NCBI RefSeq assembly: GCF_000283155.1
Contig: NW_004454177.1
Span: 6,649,060-6,713,059, forward strand
From: Ceratotherium simum simum
Lineage: Eukaryota; Chordata; Mammalia; Perissodactyla; Rhinocerotidae
Reading direction: 5' to 3'
Length of the DNA: 64,000 nucleotides
The first letter of the stretch is position 1. Every line of letters begins with the position of its first letter. The translations under genes were made by a program, and so were the position numbers. Below, one piece after another: positions 1 through 11,508 of the stretch. The notes under the pieces were generated by a model that worked only from the letters and a program-made list of their open reading frames with translations, did no database searches and had not been told where the DNA came from.

Positions 1-70
1 ACTGGTGCGTAGGAATTAAGACTATGTCTCCTTGAGTTCTTTTATTCCATCATCAAGAGTGAAGAGGGGT

Positions 71-271
71 GGGCCGGCCCCGTGGCTTAGCGGTTAAGTG
101 CGTGCGCTCCGATGCAGGCGGCCCAGGTTCAGATCCCGGGCGCGCACCGACACACTGCTTCTCCGGCCACGCTGAGGCAGCGTCCCACATACAGCAACTA
201 GAAAATGTGCAACTATGACATACAACTATCTACTGGGGCTTTGGGGGAAAATAAATAAATAAATAAAATTA
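71..271 (+). repeat. ERE1-type SINE
   Basis: It starts GGGCCGGCCCCGTGGCTTAG, has the tRNA-like body and the CAACTATCTACTGGGGCTTT end, then an AATAAATAAA tail. The 15-bp duplication AAGAGTGAAGAGGGG flanks it at 55-69 and 272-286. Confidence 0.95.
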
Positions 272-286
272 AAGAGTGAAGAGGGG

Positions 287-2383
287 GCCCAGGCACTGGC
301 CTACGCACTGAACTAAGACCACAAATCTCTCGGGTCTTCCATTCAATCATCAGGGATCAAAGAGGGGGTCTCCACTCTCGGACTAACCCCTGGTTTCCTG
401 AGAAACCTCAGCTCTTTCAACAGGTATCAAAGTGTAGTCTGCATCCGGTGTAAATTTGTCCCTCCTCCAACAGGGCCAAGAGTGAACCTGAGCACCTGAA
501 AACCTGATCATGACCTTTGCCCTCCCCCAGGCCTTCTGCCTATATCATCAGAAAAAAGGGGTACATGAACTGGGACCGAGAACTCGCATCCCTAGACTTT
601 CTTACTCTATTAACAGGATATCCAAACATCCACCACTCCCTATGCCCCAACAACACTCAACAGACTTGAACTTCTGTCTATCTTGGATCCATTAGAACCA
701 ATCCCATTATGCCCTTTACCTCTGTTTTTGTCAGTCACCACAAAAAAACCATGTAATCCCTCCCACTGGAAGAGGCAGTCCACTATCGGCCCTGGATGTC
801 CCTGCAGAGGGTACCAAACTGCAAGACTTAATATCTCCTGATACTGAGCAGTTTTAATAGTCACAGGAGCAACTAAACAGATCAAGGTGACCGTGGTGTG
901 ACTACTGTCTGCTTGCTCACCTCCGCCCTCCCTGGGGGAGGGGAACTGGCTTGTCTGCTGCTTACTACAAAAGATGTGGAACCCTTGGCCCTGCAGTTCT
1001 CAGCCATGGCACAACCCACTGTGTGTGTAGCATCCATCTGGGCCTATCATGTCATCCTGCGGGGCCTAAGGGCAAGCGAATCAGCACAATTAGGCTGATA
1101 CTCCTGCTGTTTGCTGGGCTATAAGTAATAAACTGTCTTGCTCTGATCCATTAAGTTTCATTGTCAACATTTAGCCACCAAGGAGTCATGGCAAACCAAC
1201 CACATGCTTGTCTAGTTATCACCTTCGGAGTCCTTGTTACTTCTTGCCTTCTTCTACGAGATTGGGGTTCTTCCCTGATACCTCATCTCCCACGTTCTAA
1301 TCTCCATAAAGATTGGCATATCTTTTACTCTGTCTCCTCTCTCACCCCTCCCAGCTCCTACAACTCTTCCACTGTTTACTCTAAAATACGTGATCCATTA
1401 TCAGCAAAATCACCTATGTTCTCAAATATGTCGAACAGTTCCTGCATCTTCTTGCCCTAAGGGCCGTGTAAAGTGATGGCTGTATTACTCCCATGACCAT
1501 CATACCCCTGGGCCTGGACATGGGGTAAGTGTCCTGCCACTTTCAGATTGTTCTCAGTCTCTCCTCCATGATAACCCTAAGTTCAGAATCTCATGTTATC
1601 AGATCTCACCCCTTACCCCTCATAGCTTCGATCATCTTCTGACATTCTCCCCATCCCGGTACACTCCCCTCACTTACCCACTGTTTTAGCTCCTGGCTTA
1701 CCCTCCAGAATTACTCCTGTCTTAATTCTTAGTAATCTCAATATACACATAGATGATCCTTCTAATACCCTGCCTCTCAGTTCCTTGACCTCTTCTCCTC
1801 CAGGAATATTGTCCTCCACCCTATTTCCATCTTATTTTACCAATAACAGCAACCTTTTCATCAGTGCCATGCATTTCCCTCTCTGACCACCAGTCACTCT
1901 TTTCAGTCCCCTGACACCTGCAGTTCTTTAATCCCCTGGACCTCCTAGCCTCCTGCTACCTTTTCACTATACCCCACTCCCCTGATGGCCTCTCTCCCCT
2001 CCTTATCTAGCTTAAACCCCATGGTCAATCATTATATCCGCACCCCTGTATGTACTGTAAACTCGCTTGCTGCTTTCTTGATTCATCATATTTATCTGGC
2101 AAAACCACAACCCTGGATACATAAAAACTTTTCACCTGCTCTGAGCAGCTGAAAGTGACTGACTGGAGAAAAAACAGAGCAAAGCTGATTGGTCCCACTT
2201 TAAAATCTAGACCATGAACTTCAAGTGGTCCCTAATGCTGCCCAGCAATCATGGTATATACCCTAGTTCATTCACACATCCACTCTTCTGGATGAGAACT
2301 TTATAGCTTCTCTCTCCTCAAATCTTAACCCCCACCCAGATCATGACCTTGCCTCCTTTCCCAAAAAAAGTTGAAGCAACCCA
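287..2383. other. No gene; possible old retroviral or other repeat remnants
   Basis: No convincing gene is present. Short frames are not conserved-looking. A stretch at about 880-1160 has an LTR-like feel: GC-rich, with AATAAA near 1128 followed by CTGTCTTGCTCTG. A 99-codon frame at 1161-1460 begins with a hydrophobic segment and has several N-x-S/T sites, as in a decayed envelope gene, but it meets a stop and I cannot name a family. The stretch 1700-1930 reads like an ancient repeat of unknown family. Confidence 0.3.
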
Positions 2384-2625
2384 GGGCCGGCCCAGTGGTG
2401 TAGTGGTTAAGTTCACACACACGGCTTCAGCGGCCCGGGGTTCACAGGTTCGGATCCCAGGTGCAGACCTACACACAGCTCATCAAGTCATGCTGTGGCG
2501 ATGTCCCACATACAAAATAGAGGAGGATTGGCACGGATGTTAGCTCAGGAACAATCTTCCTCAAGCAAAAAGAGGAAGATTGGCAGTGGATGTTAGCTCA
2601 GGGCCAATCTTCCTTACACACACAC
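2383..2625 (+). repeat. ERE2-type SINE
   Basis: It has a GGGCCGGCCC head and a tail of two tandem units of the GGATTGGCA...GATGTTAGCTCAGG...CAATCTTCCT type. The 17-bp duplication AAAAAGTTGAAGCAACC flanks it at 2365-2381 and 2626-2642. Confidence 0.95.
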
Positions 2626-2889
2626 AAAAAGTTGAAGCAACCAGAAGACTTTCACAGACTCCCAACCTCATCCCTGCCTCTGGTCATAGGTCAACTCTCT
2701 GCGCTCCTGCCTTAAGCCAGTCCCTCTGCTTGTGCCCTAGGTTCTATCCCTGTGATCTAATGAAGGACATTACTCCAGGAATTGGAGTAATTATTTTTCA
2801 CTCATTATTTTTCACTCTTTATCAGATAATTCTCTTTAGCATACAAACATTTCCCTCTTCCTCAAATATTTTTCTTTCTGTTTCTGTTT

Positions 2890-3215
2890 GGTTAACTCCC
2901 TCACCTCCTTCGAGTCTTTACTCAAGGTCACCTCCTCAATAAAGCTTTTGCTGAGCCTCCACTCCCTGCACTACTGAATCCTTCATCCCGCTGTACTTTC
3001 ACTGTCTATCTATCACATTTATCACCTTCTAACGTATTATATAGTTTATTTCTTTATTATTTTTATAGTTTCTTGTTTGATTCCCCTCGCTAGTATTAAG
3101 CTTCATACAGGCAGGGATCTTTGTCTTGCTCACTGATATATCCCAAGTCTCCAGAACAGGGCCTGGCTTATAGTAAGAACCTCAGCAAATATGTGTTGGA
3201 ACAATGAATGACTGA
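2890..3215 (+). repeat. L2 LINE 3' end
   Basis: The sequence follows the L2 3' end: TTACTCAAGGTCACCTCCTC, then CAGGCAGGGATCTTTGTCTT, CAGAACAGGGCCTGGC, and a TGAATGA-type end. Confidence 0.75.
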
Positions 3216-3234
3216 ACCTGAGGCCTAAGAGACA

Positions 3235-4575
3235 TCTTACCAAAGGGCATAGAACTAGAGTTGAATTAAAGGAAAGATCTACCCCGCTCTTGGATGGGAA
3301 GACTTAATACAATTAGGATGTTACCAACTTACTACATAAATTAAATGGAATTCCATTTAAAATCCCACTTCGATTTTTAAAAATTTTTAACTACTATATT
3401 TAAAAAATATACAAAACAGAGAGTAATATAATGAAAAGTGACTGTGTCCCCATCTCCCAGCTTAAAAAAGTATCCACTTATAGCTATCTTTTATTTGCCT
3501 TATCCCCCCATCTATACTCCTAGATGATCTGTTATTTTTATTTCTCCCAAATTGTTTATTTAGAAGAATTTAAATTTACACAAAAGTCGCAAGAATAGTT
3601 CAAGGAAGCAAATGAACACCCTAGATTCACCAGCAGTTAATACTTTGTCACATTTGCATTAAAATAAATATGTTGTATCCTCTTCTGCCTCCCATATGAA
3701 AAATAAATTACCTGTATATTAGCATATATGCACAAGGATGTGAGCTGCAAATGGTACAGTGAGAAGTATGTGTATTTGTCTATACCTTTGCAAGACAGTA
3801 TATACAAATATGTGTAGTTTGCGGGAGAAAGTTGCAAACTTTGTGACATTTTATGATAGGGTTTTTAATTTTGATATAATTATCTTAAAGTTCATGTGGA
3901 AGAAAAAATATTCAAGAATAGCCAAGGAATTATGAAAAAGAGCAATAGTGATAATCTAGCCTTAAGAGATATTTGTATTACAAAGCCTCTGTAATAAAAA
4001 ATATATGAGAATAGAGTATCTAGAAATAGATTCAAATATATATGATAATTTTATATATTAAAAATGTTATTTGAATTTATTAGAGAAAGATGATTTATTT
4101 AATAAATGGTCTAGAGAGAAAATAAAGTTTGATCATTACCTCACATCATATGCAAAAAAGTCATTTTAAGTGATTAAAACTTAAATGTAAACAACAATGC
4201 AAATCATAGAAGAAAATTTAGGCACCTATATATACACAAGCTAAATGTTATGTAACCTTTAAATCCCAGGAGCTATAAAAGAAGAGATTTAACAATACCA
4301 AAAAAGACCCAAAAACTGTGGAAAAAGATTCCATAAGCAAAGTCGAAAGACTATTAATTTGTTAAGAAATGTTTTTGCAACACAAAGGACATACAAGGAC
4401 TAAGAATTACAAATGTAAAGAGCTTTTATAATTTGGTGACGAAAAGACAAAAGACAGATAGAAAAGTGGACAAAAGATACGAATGGACAATTCACAGAAG
4501 AGCAAATACAAATGACAAGAAAGCATATACACAGAAGCTCATCTTCCCAGCAGTCAGAGGAATGCAAATTCAAGT
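3235..4575 (+). repeat. Degraded L1 fragment(s), sense
   Basis: Text such as AAAGATCTACCCCGCTCTTGG near 3275 and AAGAATAGCCAAGGAATTATG near 3915 matches the 3' half of L1 ORF2. It continues through ACCTCACATCATATGC near 4138 and GAATGGACAATTCACAGAAG near 4480. About 3360-3650 is AT-rich and may be a different old insert. All frames are broken. Confidence 0.7.
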
Positions 4576-4590
4576 ACAATGCAGTCATTT

Positions 4591-4595
4591 TTAAT

Positions 4596-4646
<51 letters not shown>

Positions 4647-4829
4647 TTTTTTGTGAGGAAGATCAGCCCTGGGCTAACATCCGTGCCCATCTTCCTCCAC
4701 TTTATACGGGACGCCGCCACGGCATGACTGGACAAGCGGTGCGTCGGTGCGCGCCTGGCTCCGAACCTGCGAACCCCAGGCCATGGAAGCGGAGCGCGCG
4801 AACTTAACAGCTACGCCACCGGCTGGCCC
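4591..4829 (-). repeat. ERE2-type SINE with long (TTTA)n tail
   Basis: Antisense copy ending GGCTGGCCCA, flanked by ACAATGCAGTCATTT (4576-4590) and ACAATGTGGTCATTT (4830-4844). Its poly-A-side tail has expanded to about fourteen TTTA units at 4594-4650. It splits an older sense L1. Confidence 0.92.
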
Positions 4830-5041
4830 ACAATGTGGTCATTTATACCTATCAAATTGGCAAGAATTAAAGAGTAATAATGCCTACTGCTGACAGTGAC
4901 ATAGAAAGGAAAGACTCTCATGCTGGTGGAAATATGAACCTTGTTGATCTTTTTGAAAGTGATCTAGAAACAGCTGTTAAAATTTAAAATACACATACCC
5001 TTCAACCAAGCAATCCCACTGCTGGCAATGAATCTCATAAT
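4830..5041 (+). repeat. Degraded L1 fragment, sense
   Basis: It resumes the L1 text broken by the SINE: TATCAAATTGGCAAGAATTA, CATGCTGGTGGAAATATGAA, then CCAAGCAATCCCACTGCTGG, which is typical of the end of ORF2. Confidence 0.7.
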
Positions 5042-5049
5042 AATAAAGG

Positions 5050-5290
5050 GTGATAATTATTGAGTGTCTATTTTGTGCCAGCTTCTGTTCCATGCACAAT
5101 AATATATTATCTCATATAATCCTTACAACCACCCTATGAGGTAAATATTATTATTATCCTTATTTAGGGAGTAATGGGAACCTGTGGCACAGAGAGATCA
5201 GGTCACTTGCTCAAGGTGACACAGATCATAAGTGTAGAGCTGGGTTTCAAATCTAGGCTTCTGAATCTAGGGCTTGTACACCTCACCACC
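5050..5290 (-). repeat. MIR SINE, antisense
   Basis: It matches reverse-complement MIR: TGAGTGTCTATTTTGTGCCA, then ACCCTATGAGGTAAATATTA, CTTGCTCAAGGTGACACAG and an AGAGCTGGGTTTCAAATC end. Confidence 0.85.
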
Positions 5291-5299
5291 AACTGACTC

Positions 5300-5880
5300 T
5301 TCCTTTCATAACAGAAATAAAAGCACCAGCGTGTGAGGTTATAAGCACAAGGCTGTGCACTGCAGCCTTGTTTATGATGGCAAAAAACAGATGCACGGGT
5401 ATGCGGAAGATAAACGAGCAAACACATAGATAAAGAGAACAGATTAGTGGTTACCAGAGGAGAAGCGGGTGGTGGGGGAGGGCAAGAGGGGTAAAGGGGA
5501 ACATATGTATGGTGACAGATAAAAACTTCACTATTGGTGGTGAACTTGATGCAGTCTCTACAGAAACTGAAACATAATAATGTACACCTGAAATTTACAC
5601 AGTTATAAGCCAATATGACCTCAATAAAATAATTTAAAAAAAAGAACCAGATGCAAGAGGAAGAACCATTCACAGGAAATGTTTGAACAGACAGTGGACC
5701 ATTCATGCCATGCAACATTATGCAACTATGAAAAAGAAAGTATTAGATCTATACCAGTTGATTTGGAGGGACTTCCACGATGTACTAAGTGAGAAAAGCA
5801 AGATAGAGAGAAACATACATAATATAATCTCTCTTTTTTTTTTTTTGGTAAAACAAAAACAAACCCCCTCAACCATATGA
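5300..5880 (+). repeat. Old L1 3' region, sense, split by a younger L1
   Basis: The left part has GCAGCCTTGTTTATGATGGC. The right part resumes with CAACATTATGCAACTATG and AGTGAGAAAAGCAAGATAGA. The younger L1 end at 5396-5640 interrupts it. Confidence 0.7.
5396..5640 (+). repeat. 5'-truncated L1, 3' end only (about 245 bp)
   Basis: It matches the 3' end of the L1 at 8540-8770: GTGGTTACCAGAGG, GAACATATGTATGGT, ATGTACACCTGAAATTTACA, and a GACCTCAATAAAATAATTT end. Near-identical flanks AAAAAACAGATGCA (5382-5395) and AAAGAACCAGATGCA (5641-5655) look like a target-site duplication. Confidence 0.88.
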
Positions 5881-5884
5881 AAAC

Positions 5885-6920
5885 AAAAAATAGGCAAAAG
5901 ATATGAACAGACACCTCACCAAAGAAAATATACAGATGGCAAATATGCATATGAAAAGATGCTCCCCATCATATGTCTTTAGAGAATTGCAAATTAAAAC
6001 AACAATGAGATACTAGTATACACCTATTGGAATCATCAAAATCCAGAACACTGACAATAACAAATGCTGGCAAGGCTGTGCAGCAACAGCAACTCTCATT
6101 CATTGCTGATGGGAATGCAAAATTGTTCAGCCACTTTGGAAGACAGTTGTCAGTTTCTTACAAAATGAAACTCTTACCATATAAGCCAGCAATCAGCAAT
6201 CATGCTCCTTGGTATTTACCCAATGAGTTGAAAACTTAGATCCAAATGAAAACCTGCACATGGTTGTTTACATCAGCTTTATTCATAATTGCCAAAACTT
6301 AGAATCAACCAAGATGTCCTTCAGCAGGTGAGTGGATAAATAAACTGTGATACAACCAGACAATGGAATGTTATTCAGCCCTAAAAACAAATGAGCTATC
6401 AAGCCGTGAAAAGACACGGAAAAACCTTAAATGCATATTGTTAAGTGAAAGATGCCAGTCTGAAAATGCATCTAATTGATTCCAACTATATGACATTTGG
6501 AAAAGACAAAACTACAGAGACAGTAAAAAGATCACTGATTGCCAAGGGTGGGGGAGGGGAGGGCCTAGGGATGGAAAGGTGGAGCACAAAAGATTTTTAG
6601 GGCAGTGAAACTACTCTGTGTGATACTGTAATAGTGGATACATGTCATTATACATTTGTCCAAACCCATAGAATGTACAATATCAAGAGTGAACCCTAAT
6701 AATAAACTATGGAACATACATACATTAGTTAATGATAATGTATCAACATTAGCTCATCAGTTGTAACAAATGTACCACACTCATGCAAGATGTTAATAAT
6801 AGAGGAAATGTGTGTGTGTGGGGGGGGGAGAGCTGTAAGGGATATATGGGAACTTTGTACTTTCTGCTCAATTTGTAAACCTGACCGCTCAAAAAAATAG
6901 TCTATTGATTAAAAACAAAC
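5885..6920 (+). repeat. Old L1 3' portion, sense
   Basis: Runs of L1 ORF2-end and 3'-UTR text follow one another: ATAGGCAAAAGATATGAACA, TGATGGGAATGCAAAATTGT, AATGGAATGTTATTCAGCCC, then the GGGTGGGGGAGGGGAGGGCC region. No intact frame remains. Confidence 0.85.
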
Positions 6921-7052
6921 AAATCCCCTAATATGAGTCTTTCTGTATTTATGTGTGACCACATGTGCACTGAGAAAGCTAAGGAAGAGAACACACCCAG
7001 GTTTGGGTGATGGTGTGATGGTGGGAGTGGGAGGCGATTCAATACAGACTGA

Positions 7053-8775
7053 ACTTGCCAAAGCACTCCTGAGAAAAAAGAACAAAGCTGGGGGTATCAC
7101 ACTCTCTGACTTCAAAATATACTACAAAGCTATAGTAATCAAAATAGCATGGTACTGGCAGAAAAACAGACACAGAGATCAACAGAACAGAATTGAGAGC
7201 CTAGATAGAAAACCACACATCTAAGGACAGCTAATTTCCAACAATGGAGCCAAGAACATACAATGGAGAAAGGAAAGTCTCTTCAATAAATGGTGCTTGG
7301 AAAACTGGACAGCCACATGCAAAAGAAAAAAAGTAGACCATTATCTTACACCATACAAAAAAATTAACTCAAAGTGGATTTAAGACTTGAGTGTAAGACC
7401 TGAAACCGTAAAACTCCTATAAGAAAATATAGGTAGGGCCGGCCCCGTGGCTTATCGGTTAAGTGAGCGCGCTCCACTGCTGGCGACCCGGGTTCGGATC
7501 CCGGGCGCGCACCGGTGCACGGTTTCTCCGGCCATGCTGAGGCCACATCCCACATACAGCAACTAGAAGGATGTGCAGCTATGACATACAACTATCTACT
7601 GGGGCTTTGGTGGGAAAAAAATAAATAAATAAAATCTTAAAAAAAAAAAAAAGAAAATATAGGCAGTATGCTCCTTGACATCAGTCTTAGCAGTCTTAGC
7701 AATGTGTTTGTACTCTTCAGGCAAGGGAAACAAAAGAAAAAAAATAAACAAATGAGACTATACCAGACTAAAAAGCTTCTGCATGGCAAAGGAAACCACC
7801 AACAGAATGAAAAGACAACCCACCAACTGGGAGAAAATATTTGCAAATCATATATCTGACAAGGAGTTAATTTCCAAAATATATAAAGAACACATACAAC
7901 TCAACAAGAAAAAAATGAACAGCCTGATCAAAAAACGAGCAGAGGACATGAACAGACATTATCCAAAGATTTACAGATGGCCAACAGGCACATGAAAAGA
8001 TGTTCATCATCACTAATTATTAGGGAAATGCAAATCAAAACTACAAGTAGATATCACCTCACATCCATCGGAATGGCTATTATTAAAAAGACAAGAAATA
8101 ACAAGTGTTGGAGAGTATGTGGATAAAAGGGAACACTCATACCCTGCTGGTGGGAATGCAAACTGGTGCAGCCACTATGGAAAACAGTATGGAGATTTCT
8201 CAAAAAGTTAAAAATAGAAATACCATATGATCCAGCTATTCCACTTCTGGGTATTTATCCAAAGAACATGAAAACACTAATTCTAAAAGATATATGCACT
8301 CCTATGTTCATTGAAGCATTATTCACAGTAGACGAGACTTGCAAGCAACCTAAGTGCCCATCAATGGATGAATGGATAAAGAAGATGTGGTGTATATATA
8401 TACGAGGGAATACTACTCAGCCATAAAAAAAGATGAAATCGTGTCATTGCAACGATACGGATGGACCTTGAGGGTACTATGCTGAGCGAAATAAGTCAGA
8501 CAGAGAAAGACAGACACCGTGTGATTTCACTTTTATGTGGAAGATAAACAGACAAACACATAGATATGGAGAACAGATTGGTAGTTACCAGAGGGGGCGG
8601 GATGGGGGAGGGCAAAAGAGGTAAAGGGGCACATATGTATGGTCATGGATGGAAACTAGACTTTTGGTGGTGAACACGATGCAGTTTATACAGAAACCAA
8701 AACAATGATGTACACCTGAAATTTACACAGTGTTATAAACCAATGTGACCTCAATAAAATAATTTTTAAAAAATA
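7053..8775 (+). repeat. Young-looking L1, 5'-truncated, ORF2 C-terminus and 3' end
   Basis: This is the best-preserved L1 in the window. Frames read [15 protein letters not shown] (about 7090), then [19 protein letters not shown] and PSMDEWIKKMW (about 8230-8390), all from the C-terminal part of ORF2. Reading frames are broken by stops, frameshifts and an inserted ERE1. No ORF1, endonuclease or RT active-site region is present, so it cannot move by itself. The 3' end finishes at GACCTCAATAAAATAATTTT. Confidence 0.92.
7436..7650 (+). repeat. ERE1-type SINE inside L1
   Basis: Full-length copy with an A-rich tail, flanked by AAGAAAATATAGGTAG (7421-7436) and AAGAAAATATAGGCAG (7651-7666). The duplicated bases are L1 sequence, so the SINE landed in the L1. 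Confidence 0.95.
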
Positions 8776-9890
8776 CAGCCTGAAATTTGAGCAAATGCGT
8801 AAACGTGAAATTCAGAATCCTGAGCCTGATCCTACCAGCTGAAAGAAAACTTTCTCCTTCCTCTGAGCTTCCATAAAACTTCACCTGTATCTTCTGTGGG
8901 CATCTATATTCTATCTGTATGTATACATGTCTTAGTACTATGAGGGACACTCCATGACCGAAATAAACCTTCTTAAAGGCATATTTGATAAGGATTCATT
9001 GAGAATTAACTCCCTTCCTGGGATGAGAAACATACAATTTACCAGAGTTAACTTGAGTAAAATCGTTTTCAACACGTTAAAAGTTAGTTTAGAGTAGGGG
9101 TCTTACAGCAATTTGTAATTCTTTTCTTACTATAATTCATCTAGCATGGTACCACAGTGTCATCCATATCTGGCTTAAAGACTTCTGGTCTCCTCTGCCT
9201 GTCTCTTCTTTTAGGTTCTACTGCTTCACTTCCTCTGCTAATCCTGTCCCATCCAATCTAGGCTAGGATGTGACTTCTTGTCTCGGGGCCCTTATTATTA
9301 GTGGACAATTCTCCAGCTCATCTGCAATTGCCCAACATTCTTTGTAAGTGCCCAGTGGCTAGCCACCTTCTATCAGAAGAGGTTTGCTCACAATGACACT
9401 TCTTGTGAAATGCCTATTTTTCCAGGAATGGATTCTCTTTCCATCTGTCTGACCCTGCAGCTTTCTGTTCTTATCTCTTATCTGAGCCCTCCATGTTCTG
9501 GCTAGCTGTCTTGTAGAGAAGAAAATAAGAGTCCTTTCCTTTGGTAGGAAGAGTAAGTTTGGTTGTGCCCCAGTGAATAGACACCTAGATACTTTCTGCA
9601 TAAGAGTAGCCAGCAAACCCTTGACTATGGAGATGTCTCTTGCCCACTGCGAAGTAGCCTACGTTAGCTCTCCTCTAGATTCTGAACTCCCTGGGGGCAG
9701 GAGCTGGGTCTAATTTATCTTGGTATCTCCTGCAAAATCTATCATGGTACCACAGTGTCATCCTCATAGGTTATTAATTCAGCAAGAATTCATTAAATGA
9801 CCATGAGCCAGGCATTTTACCTGATGCTAGGGATACCAAACAAATAGAATTTCTGCCTTCATAGAAACTACTTGTCTTGTTGTGTTGGAA
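8776..9890. other. No gene; unique intergenic sequence
   Basis: No coding signal. The phrase ATGGTACCACAGTGTCATCC occurs at about 9146 and again at about 9744, a short direct repeat. A GAGCCAGGCATTTTACCTGATG stretch near 9805-9880 resembles an antisense L2 end. Confidence 0.5.
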
Positions 9891-9894
9891 GTTG

Positions 9895-10018
9895 GGATCA
9901 ATGAAAAAAGAGTGGCAGAGATTGATAATTGAGTTGGGTGATGGGCAAATAGGGGATCATTGTACTATGCACTTTACATTTCCATGTTTGAAAATTTTCG
10001 TAATAAAAAGTTTAGAAA
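9895..10018 (+). repeat. L1 3'-UTR remnant, sense
   Basis: It ends GAAAATTTTCGTAATAAAA, preceded by GATAATTGAGTTGGGTGATG. The same family end recurs at 52540-52800. Confidence 0.65.
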
Positions 10019-10099
10019 GGTAGGGAATGGGGGAAGTGTCCTGGGCAGAAATGGGACTCTCTGAGAATTTTTTTTAAAAATGATGAAGCAATCAACTAG

Positions 10100-10452
10100 T
10101 GTTATGGACTGAGTGTTTGTGTCACCCCCAAATTCATATGTTGAAACCCTAACCCCCAATGTGTTAGTATTTGGAGATGGGCCTTTGGGAGGTAAGCAGA
10201 TTTAGATGAGGTTGTGGGGCCCCAATGATTGGATTAATGTCCTTATAAGAAGAAGAGACTGGAGTTCACTCTCTTTCTCTGCCATGTGAGGATACAGCCA
10301 GAAGACAGTCTTCTACAAACTAGAAGGGAGCTCTCACCAGAACCTGACCATGCTGCCACCCTGATCTTGGACTTTCAGCCTCAAAAATTGTGAGAAATAA
10401 ATTTCTGTCGTTTAAACCACCCAATTTTATTATGGCAGTTGGAGCTAAGACA
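10100..10452 (+). repeat. MaLR LTR (MLT1/MST-like)
   Basis: It begins TGTTATGGACTGAGTGTTTG and has GGGCCTTTGGGAGGTAAG, CCATGTGAGGATACAGCC, GTGAGAAATAAATTTCTGTC and an AAGACA end. This is the ERVL-MaLR LTR pattern, with AATAAA as its poly-A signal. Flanks ACTAG and ACCAG may be a diverged 5-bp duplication. It is non-coding. Confidence 0.88.
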
Positions 10453-11244
10453 ACCAGTAACCAGAACTAAGAAGAGGATGTGGTCAGAATTGACCTTATA
10501 ATTAGATCAAGGGAGTTGTGATCTGAAGGCCATCAAGGCAGTATCTACAGTCCCCAGAAGCCTGAAATTCACCTTTACAGGCCGAGAAGAGGATTGGTAC
10601 CTGAAGCCCAGATGGGACTCTAATGTTCTCCTCTTCACCATTTCTAGGATCTCTAGACCAGAGTGCTAGAGTATGCCACAGTAACAGGAAGAATGAACTG
10701 GTAAAATCCTTCCAATAGATGCTTCATCACTCTTGCTCTAGATATATTCAAAACTTCCCCCAACCTCAGAAGTGTTAGATAGGGATGGTATCTTAGGATA
10801 GGGAAGGAGTTTATCAGTGAAAGGATCAGCATCCAAGGAAGAAATCAAGTCTTCAGGCTCCTGGCTCCTTTGTTTTATGAATTTGCACCTTTCTCCCAAT
10901 CATTTCAACATGTCTGATGAAAGCTCCCAAGTTTCCGTTGAATAAGTTGCTTGCAAACCCTTGACAGTGGTGGAAAGAAAGAGTAAATAAGGCTGCCGTT
11001 GCCTATGCCCCAACTCCGACTTATTGAATTACAATTCCTGGTGCAAATTCCCTTGGTGATTATTATAGACACTTAAGATTAAGAACCACTGATTTATACC
11101 CTTTCTTTGGTTACATTCAGGCAGCAAGCTTATAGACCTTGAAACTTTTATCTTTATTAACTTTCATTTGATTTACTTGTCACTTAGCTAGATTGCTGAT
11201 TATTGTCTCTCCCCCAAAACAGAAGCCTGAAAAATTCTTTCCAG
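10453..11244. other. No gene; unique intergenic sequence
   Basis: No reading frame of coding character and no recognised repeat. Confidence 0.5.
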
Positions 11245-11492
11245 GGGCCGGCCCGGTGGTGGTGGCGTAGCAGTTAAGTGAGCGCACTCTGCTTCAGCAG
11301 CCCGGGGTTTGCAGGTTCGGATCCCAGGCACGCATCGACGTACCGCTTGTCAAGCTATGCTGTGGCAGCATCCCATATAAAGTAGAGGAAGATGGGTATG
11401 GATGTTAGCCCAGGGCCAATCTTCCTCAGCAAAAAAAGGATTGGTGACAGATGTTAGCTCAGGGCTAATCTTCCTCACAAAAAAAAAAGAGA
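11245..11492 (+). repeat. ERE2-type SINE
   Basis: GGGCCGGCCC head with two tail units. It is flanked by AAAAATTCTTTCCAG (11230-11244) and the similar AAAAATTTTTTTCCAC (11493-11508). Confidence 0.93.
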
Positions 11493-11508
11493 AAAAATTT
11501 TTTTCCAC

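Noticed and set aside
71..271. tRNA genes at each ERE head
   Set aside because: The box A and box B-like text is the tRNA-derived SINE promoter; no copy keeps a full tRNA fold.
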